Below are positions 10,101 to 22,100 of a stretch of 64,000 bases of DNA, piece by piece. The position numbers and the translations under genes are program-made. Numbering within the stretch: the stretch's first letter is position 1; every line of letters begins with the position of its first letter. Origin of the DNA: Branchipolynoe longqiensis. Its lineage: Eukaryota; Annelida; Polychaeta; Phyllodocida; Polynoidae. Location of the stretch: NCBI GenBank assembly GCA_030323885.1, contig CM059194.1:7277686-7341685 (forward strand). Reading direction: 5' to 3'. The notes under the pieces are model-generated. The model saw only the letters and a list, made by a program, of their open reading frames with translations. It did no database searches and was not told the DNA's origin.

Positions 10101-13100
10101 CTGTAGTTAGTAGTTAGTTAGTAGTACCCCCCCTTGGTGTTGCCCTGAGGCTGGTGAGGTGTGTAGTTAGTTGTATGCCCCCTCCCCCTCTGTGTGTTGC
10201 CATGCAGGCTGTGTGAACACCTGGCTGCCTGTAGTTAGTGTAGTCAGTAGTCCCCCCCCCCTGTGTGTGTTGCCTGCAGGCCGTGTGAACACCTGGCTGC
10301 CTGTAGTTAGTAGTTGTTGTTGTGTGTTGTGTGTGTGGTTGTGTTAGTAGTTAGTTAGTAGTACCCCCCCCCTGTGTGTGTTGTGGGGTGTGAACACCTG
10401 GTGTGGTGGTTGTTGTGTGGTGTTTAGCACCCCCCCCCCCTCTGTGTGTTGCCATGCAGGCTGTGTGAACACCTGGCTGCCTTCTTTGCAGTGGCCTATG
10501 ACTTGGCCAACTTGGACAGTACCCGGACGCCGCCCGAACGTCGCCACAGCATCAGCGTCATGGAAACGCCGGCCGCCAAGCCCGTCATCAAGGTTGGCCC
10601 GCTTCTCCCTCACGCACCGCTCACTCACATGACCCTTGTCGCCCTTGTCTTTCAGTCGCACTACACATGGTGGCGGTCTCGGGGCTCGCTAAGGCTAAGG
10701 CTGAGGCTAAGTCTAAGTCCGAGTGCAGGCATAGTATAACGGCGTGCAAGTCGATCGCCCATCATCAAGGTTGGCCCGCGACCAGGGACTGATCCGCTTC
10801 TCCCTAACGCACCGCTCACTCATATAGCCCTTGTCGCCCTTGTCTTTCAGTCGCACTAGACATAGCAGCGGCTTCGGGGCTGGCTAAGTCAGAACGCAGG
10901 CATAGTATAACGGTGTGCGAGTCGCCCACTGCCGCCCCGCTTGACGCCCGCCCAGAGGACGGTCCGCTCGGGCCCCTCCCTCCTCCCTCTGCTCCTCCCA
11001 ATGCGCATGCGCAGCGTCTGACGTCAGACGCGGGTGCGCCGGGTGCTAATAACGCTGTAAGTATTGGTGGCGGGAGCTGCTCCTCACCAGGGATCTTCCT
11101 CCTTCGCTCTGGGAATGGGTTTGATTGACAGCCTCCTCTTCCTCCTCATCCTCCATCTCCTTCTCCTCCTCTTCCTCCTCCTCCTTCTTCTCCTCGTTCT
11201 CCTCCTCGTTCTCCTCCTCGTTCTCAGTCTCCTTCTCGTCGTTCTCCTTCTTCTCCCACTTCTTCTCCTCCTCCTTCTCCTTCTTCTTCTCCTTCCCCAT
11301 CTCCTTCTTCTCCTTCTTCTACTCCTTCTTCTGCTCCTCCTTCTCCTTCTCTTCATGCTCCCTTCTCCCTTTTCCCTCCTCCTCCCCCTTCTCCCCATCC
11401 TCCTCCTCCATCTCCTCCTCCTCCTCCTCCTCCTTTTCCCTTGTTTTGTACCAATATTGTACACAGTTCCCTCCTGTTTTATTGTAAGTCTTGCTCCTCC
11501 TCGTTGCATGACCTTTCCTGCCTCTTTTTAAAATATATATTTTTTGAATCTTTAGTATTGTTCCCTTTTAGTTTGAGCTGTTGCGATGCATATTTTTTTG
11601 TGAGCATTTGAGATTTGTTTTCTTTTCCATTTCTGACCGCTTGTTTGTTTGTGTGTGCTGTTTTTAACCAAAATTACTAAACCTTGAATACTTATGGATG
11701 GATGGCTTGGCCCTACCTTGCTTTTTACGATTTCCCCCCTCCAGTCAGCTGTTTTCTTGTTGTGGAGTATGTCATCCTTAATTGCTATGGTGACAAAATT
11801 TGCGCTGCATTTAGCAATTAATAGATTAGGTCTTTTTCTTTGGTATATATAGTACATATGGTAAAAGCACTGCGGGACTTTTAAGGGTTTTTTTGTTTTC
11901 AGAATATTTCTTAATAACCCCCCGCCCCCGTGGGGATCTGTTAGCCCATGGTTATCTACTTTTGCTCCCAGGTCTCACCCCTTCCCCTCCCCTTTCCCCC
12001 CTCCCCTAACCTTTCCCCCTGCCCTCCCCTTTCCCCTCCCCCTCCCCTTTCCCCCTCCCCCCTCCCCCCCCCCTTTTCCCCTCCCCTTCCCTTTCCCCCT
12101 CCCCTTTCCCCTCCCCCTCCCCTTTCCCCCTCCCCCCTTCCCCTTTCCCCCTTCCCCCCTTTCCCTTTCCCCCTTCCCCTTTCCTCCTTCCCCTTTCCCC
12201 CTCCCCTCCCTTTTCCCCTTTCCCCCTCCCCTCCCTTTTCCCCTTCCCTTCCCTTTCCCCCCCTTCCCTTCCCATCCCCTTTCCCCCTCCCCTCCCCTCC
12301 ACCTTCCCCTCTTCCCCCTCCCCTCCATCTCCCCCCCCCTTTCCCTTTCCCCTCCCCTCCCCCTGTCCTCCCCCTTTTCCCTCACCCAGTTTCCCCTTTC
12401 CCTCCCCTTTCCCTCATCCCCCTCCCCTCCCCCTTCCCCCCCCCCTCCCCTCCCCTTTCCCTCCCTCCCCCCTCCCTTCCCCCCCCTCCCCTTGATTGCC
12501 TCTAGCTCACCCTGGCTACCCCTGATATCCCAGCTCATGGTGCCCGCGGCCTGATTTCCCAGTGGGACAGCGGCAATACAGTCGCCATGAGTTCGCACTG
12601 TCCTGATATGACCTTAGATGTTGCCAGGACGTAAAACTCCAACAACCAAGCAACCAACCAGCACTACACTGGCTTAGCACGTCATTTTATCGAAAATAGG
12701 TGTCCTTTTGGCCACATTCATTTATGGAAAATACATTTAGCAACAGTATATATATGTTGTTAGAAAATAGTTGAAATATTATGGCAGTTTGTCCACTATG
12801 ACCAACCCCCTCCCCTTCTCCCCGCCCATCACACCACGGGTAGTCACATCCACGTGACCCACTCACCGCTCCTCCTCCTCCTCCTCCTCCTCCTCCTCCT
12901 CCTCCTCAGCTGCATCTTTGGCCATCTCTGAACAACAACAACAACAACAACAACAATAACAACAAATCTGTTAACACGCTGCTTCTTCCTCCTGCTTCCC
13001 CAGACACCATTGTTAACACATAGCCCCCACCGCTCTCCGCCCCTCCGCCCCTCCGCCCCCGTTACCTTCCCCTCCACCCCACCCCCCTCCGCTCCCCTCC

Positions 13101-16100
13101 CGTCACCTTCCACCCCCTCCCATCCCCTCCCATCCCCTCCCCAACCCCCTTCCCTTCCCCTCCCTTCCCCTCCCCTCCCTCCGCTTCCCCTCTCCTCCCC
13201 CTCCTCCTCCCCCCCTCCTCTCTCCCCCCCCCCCTTCCTTCCTTTCCCCCCCCCTCCCCCCTCCCCCCTCCCTCCCCCCTCCCCTCACCTCCCCTGCCCG
13301 TGCGGAGTGTGTCTGTGGGTGTGTCTGATCTCTGGTGCTTGTTCTCTGCTGCTTCCCGTGTGTTCACCCTGCACGCTGCCCCCCCCCCCCCCCCCCCCCC
13401 TCCCCGTCAGTCAGCTCGCCGTGACCCTCAGCAAACACAACTATTGAAGGTGCAACCCACAGCGCCCTCTGAGCGCGGTGGTGTAGCCGTCACGTGACTC
13501 GCCAGTCAGTCAGGGCTCCGTGGTCAGCATTCATCGTCATCATCGTCACCAACAATGTCATCACCACCATCATCTCTACCAGTATAATCACTGTTGCTAC
13601 TATTATCATTGTCATCGTCATCATCACCAACGTCATCATCTCTACCAGTGTCATCACAGTTGCCACTATTATCATCGTCATCATCATCAACATCATCATC
13701 ATCACCACCAACATCATCTCAACCCATACCATCACTGTTGTCACCATTATCATCATTATTGTCATCACAGCCATCACCACCCATCGCCACCAGTGTCCTC
13801 AGTGTTTTCATGATTACCATCATCAGCAATGTCACCATCATCACTTCCATTTTCATCACTGTTCATGACAATGATGTCATCATCATTGTCATCATCACTA
13901 CCTCTAATTAGACCAGACGGGATGGCCGAATGAGTTAGAGCGTCCGTCTCCCGTGCTGGTAGATCGTGGGGTCGTGGGTTCGAGTCCCGGTCGAGTCAAA
14001 CCAATGACTTTAAAATTGATACTTGTTGCTTCCTAGCCAGGCGCTCGGCATTATTAGGATAGGGCAAGGACTGGTGTGCTCAGTGTCAGGATAATGTGAC
14101 TGAGTGGGATACCAGGTCATGGTGCCGGCGGCCTGGTTTCCCAGTGGGACAGCACTATAAAGTCGCCATGAGTGCGCACTGTCACAAGTCGGTACCCGTC
14201 CTGATATGACCTTAGATGTTGCTAGGACGTAAAACAACAAACAAACAAACTACCTCTAATTTTATCGTTATCATTGTGTCATCATTATTGTCATCATAAT
14301 CATTCTCTCATCATTATTATCATGGTTGTCATCATAATTATCATTATAATCATATAAGTGCCATCATGATTGCCATGACCGGACGCGGTGGCCGAATTGA
14401 TATAAGTCGAGACTTTGAATCCTGGCCGAGTCAAACCAATGACTTGCAAAATTGATACTTCTCGCTACCTAGCCTTGTGTTCGGCATTAATAAGTTAGGG
14501 CAAGGACTGGTTAGCTCAGTGTTAGGATAATGTGACTGAGTGGAAAATGAAGTCATGGCCAGCATGGTATCCCAGAGGGACAGCACTATAAAGTCGCTAT
14601 GAGTGCACACCACTGTCACAAGTCAGTATTCGTCCTGATATGTCCTCATATGTTGCCGGGATGTAAAACCCCCCAAAAGTAAACAAATCATTGCTGTCAT
14701 ATTCATTATCATCATTATTGCTATCATCATCACTGCCAGAATCACCATTGTTGTCATCATTACTATCATCGTCATTATTATCATCACTGCCATCATCACA
14801 CCATCATCACCACCATGCTGCTGACTGCGCTGTACTGTGCTCGTCCCTTTGGTGAGGGCACGCACTGACTGGCTTTCCACGGACAGTCACACTGGGCACA
14901 TTTTGTGAGAAACTTTCAGTTTACCCACCCAGCGAATAGAGTGTGACTAATTAGTGTGCTAAGTTCACCGGTGGCCTAGTGTGACTAATTAGAATGCTAA
15001 GTTCACTGGTGGCCCAGTGTGACTAATTAGTGCACTAAGTTCACCGTTGGCCCAGTGACTAATTAGTGTGCTAAGTTCACCGATGTCCCAGTGTGACTAA
15101 TTAGTGTGCTAAGTTCACTGGTGGCCCAGTGTGACTAATTAGTGCACTAAGTTCGCTGGTGGCCCAGTCTGACTAATTAATGGCCTAATTTCACCAGTGG
15201 CCCAGTGTGACTAATTAGTGTGCAAAGTTCACCGTTGGCCCAACGGGCATAGCCAGCTATTATGTTGTGTTGTTTATGTGGATTGTGTTAGAACCACTGT
15301 GGAAGGTTTACCGTCAAACAGTTCAACAACGGTTACAACGCCTTCATGTGTGTGTCTTTATAACAGTGTATATGTAGTATGTATAACATATATACACACA
15401 CCCAAACATTGTATGCTTATTGTTAGCTTCTAACTGGGCATACAAGTAAGACCTAGGATTTTTTTTAAAGAAGATATGTAAACCCCCCCCCCCCCCCACC
15501 CCACCTCGACCCTTGCACATGACTTTTCAATGATGTGCATCTGAAAATATTCTCTCTGTTTAAGACATTGGACATGCTGTTAGTGTCTAGACCTTATATG
15601 TTGAGGTTTTCCGTGAATATTATCCGCTTTAGTTATTGTAACTCTGGCATCGTTGAAACGTGTTGATGTGCGTGGACCGCTTAGCCCGATGGCACACATC
15701 AACTCGCGCTTCGAGCAATATTTAAAGTTGGAATGGTTAGCGTAGCTCTATGCATGGTGTCCTTTACTTCCCCGATCAAACTCATTCCACAGGGGTGGGC
15801 ACCTATGCACGACGCGACATGCGGCTCTTGGCTTACGCCTTCGGACTTATGTCTTAGGCCTTGTGGCTTATGCCTTGGGGCTTAGGCCTTGGGGCTTACG
15901 TCTTGGGGCTTACATCTTGGGGCTTACATCTTGGGGCTTACGTCTTGGGGCTTATGTCTTGGGGCTTATGCCTTGGGGCTTATACCTTGGGGTTTACACC
16001 TCCAGACTTTGTGCATAATTGCTAATGCCAAATGGCTTTTGTCATTGTGCATTATACCTGATGGCATATGCCCCCTGGCTTATGCCTTTTGACATACAGC

Positions 16101-19100
16101 TTACACTTTGTTGAAGACCTTGTCTTACAGAACGCATAACTTGCAGTCTACTAAGCTATGCTTTCGTTGTTGGCCCTAGAGCTGTAATGTCAGCTGGCAT
16201 TGTGGTGTTGGCAATGGCGGTTACAACTGTCGTAAGACTGTCATAGTTCGCAATGTGCGACATCTGGAGGCGGTGACAAGTCATCGCAGGAAGTCTTGTC
16301 GTGTGTTCATGCCCCGACGGGAAGGTTGGGGTAGGTGAGACTGCAGCGGAACTGTAGGAGCAGGAGTGGGCAGGATGGGCCGACTGGTCTATATAAGTAT
16401 AAACCTTGTATATGCCTCATATATAGCGCATCCCAGGATGGCGTTATTGTTTCAGTTAAAGAACACACACAACAAATTCGGAGCGTTCTTGTTCTCAGCG
16501 TATTTTGGTTAGGTTAGGTTATATTCGTTGATTCAGCAGGAGAAATTTCACTCGCCGACAATTGGTCTTCCTCATTCCACTGCTCCTTGCCATATCCTTG
16601 GTAATGTTGAGCGCCAGGCTCAGTAAGGACGAGTATAGTATTTGTTTCATTGGTTTGACTCTGTCGGTATTTTTACCCAGAGTTCGCGTCCCATGACCTG
16701 CCACACAGGAAGTGAGCGCCCAACTCATTCAGCCGTCTCGTCTGAAAAAGACGAGGATTGTTCAGTGAAGCGAATCCAGTAAATACACGAGTGCGCTGTG
16801 CCAAGATATAAGTGTCAATGGTGGCAATTAAAGAAACAAAATAGTTAACAAGTTTGCCTTTCTTAGCAAATTATCGCCTTGTTCTTGTTAAAGGCTCGTT
16901 AAAATATTACAGTGGAAAAAAAACACCTATGTACTTCTGTGTGTACACTACCGGGGCCAGCCGGACCGGATGGCCTAGCAGTGTCGGAGGTCATGGGTTC
17001 GATTTCCCACAGAGTCAAACCAAAGGCACTAACAAATGAGATTTAAGTTGCTACTTGTCGCTACTTCGCCTGACTCAGTAGTCCATTCCTGAGGACCAAC
17101 GCTGTAGATAGACACTTACTTTCCTGTACTGACCTTCTACAGGAAGTGCTGACCTCTCGTTTCCGGTGCTTGGCATTTTTATTTTGTTTAATTAGAAATA
17201 TTGTGTGAAATTAGTAGAAGTTGCTTATTTTTTGCGTTCTAATTTTAATCGAGTCATAAAAACTGTACTACCATTGTGAATGGGTTGTTTTCTTGTTAAT
17301 TTTAAAGAAATTTATTCCTTATTAGATTATATTTATAATGGAAAATTCTGGCGGGTGAGAGGTAACTAAATAGTTATTGTGTGCCTCCCAGTTAGGTGAC
17401 GTAGTTTTAGAAATAAGGCGCGGTGGCCGAATCAGTAGAGCGTGTCCTTCACATACGGGAGATTCGGAGTTCGGTTCCCAGTCGAGTCAAACCAATGGCT
17501 TATAAAATTGATACTTGTCGCTTCCTAGCCTGGCACTCGGCATTAATAGGATAGGACAAGGACTTGTTAGCTCAGTGTCAGGATAATGTGACTGAGTGGG
17601 ATATCAGGTCATGGTGCTGGTCTCACGGTGGGGCAGCACTATAAAGTCACCATGAGTGCACACTGTCACAAGTCGGTACCCATCCTGATATGACCTTAGA
17701 TGTTTTAATTCGCCATTAAATGGAATGTAATCCAGATGAATGTGTGGCAATGTCGACCAAAAGTAAACAGAAAGCTGGCTGGAACTGAGCCTTTCCCTGC
17801 AGCATGTAACAGGTTAACCACAGGGAACTGCCGAAGGAGGAGTTTCTGTTTCAACAGAAGCAGTCCTTTCTGCAGGTGTTTGAGTGAATGTAAGATTGTC
17901 ACTTCTTATTCTGTTCATTGCTGTTTTGCCTCAACTGAGTGGTTCTTTGGTTGATTACTTTTGGTTGTCATTTGGACCAAGGTACTAAGGAAAAATTGGA
18001 TTGGAAGTTTAAAATATTGCAGAGCAGTGATAGAAATAAGGACAATTTTTCACTGTCCAAAGGACAGGTGTGGTGTGATTTTCACCTGTCGATCTGAATT
18101 TTCACTTATCCACAATACTTACCTTTATTATCTCCGTTAACCGCCATGGTTATTGGATTCAAACTATACAAATCAAAATCAAAACAACGAAACAAATGTC
18201 ATAAATAATGTAAATTACATTTAAAGATGACAATGAAAAGCAAACAAAATTGCAAAATACATGTTTTTCAGCCCAGAATTTTCACTTGTCCAACAGAAAA
18301 GACTAATCCATATTCTGCTTGTCTGTACCTACTCTCACTTGGTGCGGACAAGCTCTTATTTCTAACACTGCAGAGTATAGAAACCAATGAGGGGTATATA
18401 TATATATATATATTATTATTTAGGCGCTACTTTTGTCAAATAAAAAGCAGACAAACAAGGAACTCTCCCATATTGGAGACAAGACTGCGGCTTTGCGAAT
18501 GAGAAATTACTGGTTTGTGATCCCTACTAATCTAACAGCCGCGGTTGTTCGCGAATGTCCATAACCACCTCCTCCACCCGCTTGCATGTTGACGTGTTTG
18601 TGTCCATCCAGCGCAAGATTCTCGAGTGTCTCTCCCTGACCATCGAAGAAGTGATGCACATCCGGAACGTGCTAACCAAGGCGGAACTCGAGTGTCTGGT
18701 AGTCGATCCGGAGCTGCAGTCGCTGCTCGCCAGGGGAAAGGTGCGTACAGCTCCCTACTGCCCTAGGCACGTCACACAGAACTACTTTGGACACAACATA
18801 GTCCCTCAGACAGAACTACTTTTGTTTACACAACATAGTCCCTCAGCCAGAACTACTTGTTTACACAACATAGTCCCTCACCCAGAACTACTTGTTTACA
18901 CAACATAGTCCCTCAGCCAGAACTACTTTTGACACAACATACCTCAGCCAGAGCTACTTTTGTTTACACAACATAATCCTGCAGATGGAACTACGTTTTT
19001 GTTATGGTATAAACACTCAACCAGAACTGTTTTTTTGTCACGGTATAAACACGTAGCCATAGCTGCCTTTTTATACTGTATAAACACTCAGCCAGAACTA

Positions 19101-22100
19101 CTTTTTTATACTGTATATACACTCAGCCGGAACTACATTTTTTATATTACTGTATAAACACTCAGCCAGAACTACTGTTTTTGTCAGTGTAAACACTCAA
19201 CCAGAACTACTTTTTTGTCACAGTATAGACACTCTGCCAGAACTTTTTTTTTGGTCATGGTATAGACATTCAGCCAGAACTACTTTTTTGGTCATGGTGT
19301 AGACACTCAGCCAGAACTACTTTTTAACACGATATAAAAACTCAGCCAGAACTACTTTTTGAACAGTATAAACACTCAGCCAGAACTACCTTTTAAACAC
19401 AGTATAAATACTCAGCCAGAACTACTTTTTAAACACAGTATAAACACTCAGCTAGAACTAATTTTTTACTGTAATAATGGGATAAATTTGTTCAAATTGA
19501 TATACTTTGTTTGTGTACATGTGTACAATGTTCACTAGATTCATATACATAACTCTTACTGAACACGTGGTACCTTGCCTTTTTTCAAATACATGGCAGA
19601 AACTGGAAACCTTGGGACTATGCAGCTTTAATATATAGATCTGAACTGTATTGTAGGAGTTGATACCTTGAGACTATGCAGCTTTAATATATAGATCTGA
19701 ACTATATTGTAGAAGCTGATAACTTGGGACTATGCAGCTTTAATATATAGATCTGAACTATATTGTAGAAGCTGATACCTTGGGACTATGCAGCTTTAAT
19801 ATATAGATCTAAACTATATCGTAGAAGCTGATACCTTGGGACTATGCGGCTTTAATATATAGATCTAAACTATATCATAGAAGCTGATACCTTGGGACTA
19901 TGCGCTTTATATATAGATCTGACTATTGGAAGCTGTACCTTGGGATATGGCTTTAATATATAGATCTGAACTATATCATAGAAGCTGATACCTTGGGACT
20001 ATGCAGCTTTAATATATAGATCTGAACTATATCGTAGAAGCTGATACCTTGGGACTATGCAGCTTTAATATATAGATCTGAACTATATCGTAGAAGCTGA
20101 TACCTTGGGACTATGCAGCTTTAATATATAGATCTAAACTATATCGTAGAAGCTGATACCTTGGGACTATGCAGCTTTAATATATAGATCTAAACTATAT
20201 CATAGAAGCTGATACCTTGGGACTATGCTGCTTTAATATATAGATCTGAACTATATCGTAGAAGCTGATACCTTGGGACTATGCAGCTTTAATATATAGA
20301 TCTGAACTATATCGTAGAAGCTGATACCTTGGGACTATGCAGCTTTAATATATAGATCTAAACTATATGGTAGAAGCTGATACCTTGGGACTATGCAGCT
20401 TTAATATATAGATCTGAACTATATCATAGAAGCTGATACCTTGGGACTATGCAGCTTTAATATATAGATCTGAACTATATCGTAGAAGCTGATACCTTGG
20501 GACTATGCTGCTTTAATATATAGATCTGAACTATATCGTAGAAGCTGATACCTTGGGACTATGCAGCTTTAATATATAGATCTAAACTATATCGTAGAAG
20601 CTGATACCTTGGGACTATGCAGCTTTAATATATAGATCTGAACTATATCGTAGAAGCTGATACCTTGGGACTATGCAGCTTTAATATATAGATCTGAACT
20701 ATATCATAGAAGCTGATACCTTGGGACTATGCAGCTTTAATATATAGATCTGAACTATATCGTAGAAGCTGATACCTTGGGACTATGCAGCTTTAATATA
20801 TAGATCTAAACTATATCGTAGAAGCTGATACCTTGGGACTATGCAGCTTTAATATATAGATCTAAACTATATGGTAGAAGCTGATACCTTGGGACTATGC
20901 TGCTTTAATATATAGATCTAAACTATATGGTAGAAGCTGATACCTTGGGACTATGCTGCTTTAATATATAGATCTGAACTATATCGTAGAAGCTGATACC
21001 TTGGGACTATGCAGCTTTAATATATAGATTGAAACTATATCGTAGAAGCTGATACCTTGGGACTATGCAGCTTTAATATATAGATTTGAACTATATCGTA
21101 GAAGCTGATACCTTGGGACTATGCAGCTTTAATATATAGATCTAAACTATATCGTAGAAGCTGATACCTTGGGACTATGCTGCTTTAATATATAGATCTG
21201 AACTATATCGTAGAAGCTGATACCTTGGGACTATGCAGCTTTAATATATAGATCTGAACTATATCGTAGAAGCTGATACCTTGGGACTATGCAGCTTTAA
21301 TATATAGATCTGAACTATATCGTAGAAGCTGATACCTTGGGACTATGCAGCTTTAATATATAGATCTAAACTATATCGTAGAAGCTGATACCTTGGGACT
21401 ATGCTGCTTTAATATATAGATCTGAACTATATCGTAGAAGCTGATACCTTGGGACTATGCAGCTTTAATATATAGATCTAAACTATATCATAGAAGCTGA
21501 TACCTTGGGACTATGCTGCTTTAATATATAGATCTGAACTATATCGTAGAAGCTGATACCTTAGGACTATGCAGCTTTAATATATAGATCTGAACTATAT
21601 CATAGAAGCTGATACCTTGGGACTATGCTGCTTTAATATATAGATCTGAACTATATCATAGAAGCTGATACCTTGGGACTATGCAGCTTTAATATATAGA
21701 TCTGAACTATATCATAGAAGCTGATACCTTGGGACTATGCAGCTTTAATATATAGATCTGAACTATATGGTAGAAGCTGATACCTTGGGACTATGCAGCT
21801 TTAATATATAGATCTAAACTATATCGTAGAAGCTGATACCTTGGGACTATGCTGCTTTAATATATAGATCTAAACTATATTGTAGAAGCTGATACGTTGG
21901 TACTATGCAGCTATAATATATAGATCTGAACTATATCGTAGAAGCTGATAACTTGGGACTATGCAGCTTTAATATATAGATCTTAACTATATGGTAGAAG
22001 CTGATAACTTGGGACTATGCAGCTTTAATATATAGATCTAAACTATATCGTAGAAGCTGATACCTTGGGACTATGCGGCTTTAATATCTAGATCTGAACT

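Noticed and set aside
8990..10460. CRISPR-like array
   Set aside because: Units are contiguous tandem repeats without unique spacers, in an animal gene.
10378..10632. Exon A read from the upstream decoy acceptor at 10460
   Set aside because: Gives a Trp/Pro-rich frame with no similarity to exon B and does not match the frame of the shared ERRHSI core.
11046..13447. Long open frames in 11046-11531, 11948-12598 and 12844-13447 (poly-Leu, poly-Pro, poly-Gly, poly-Arg)
   Set aside because: They exist in several frames and both strands because the DNA is low-complexity pyrimidine-rich; no start context, splice sites or domains.
13490..13911. Met/Ile/Val-, Ser- and His-rich frames over the ATC repeat
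   Set aside because: Direct translations of a trinucleotide tract in three frames; not coding.
13913..13990. tRNA-like heads of the common SINE
   Set aside because: Boxes are tRNA-derived but the unit is always followed by the same 260-bp body; not tRNA genes.
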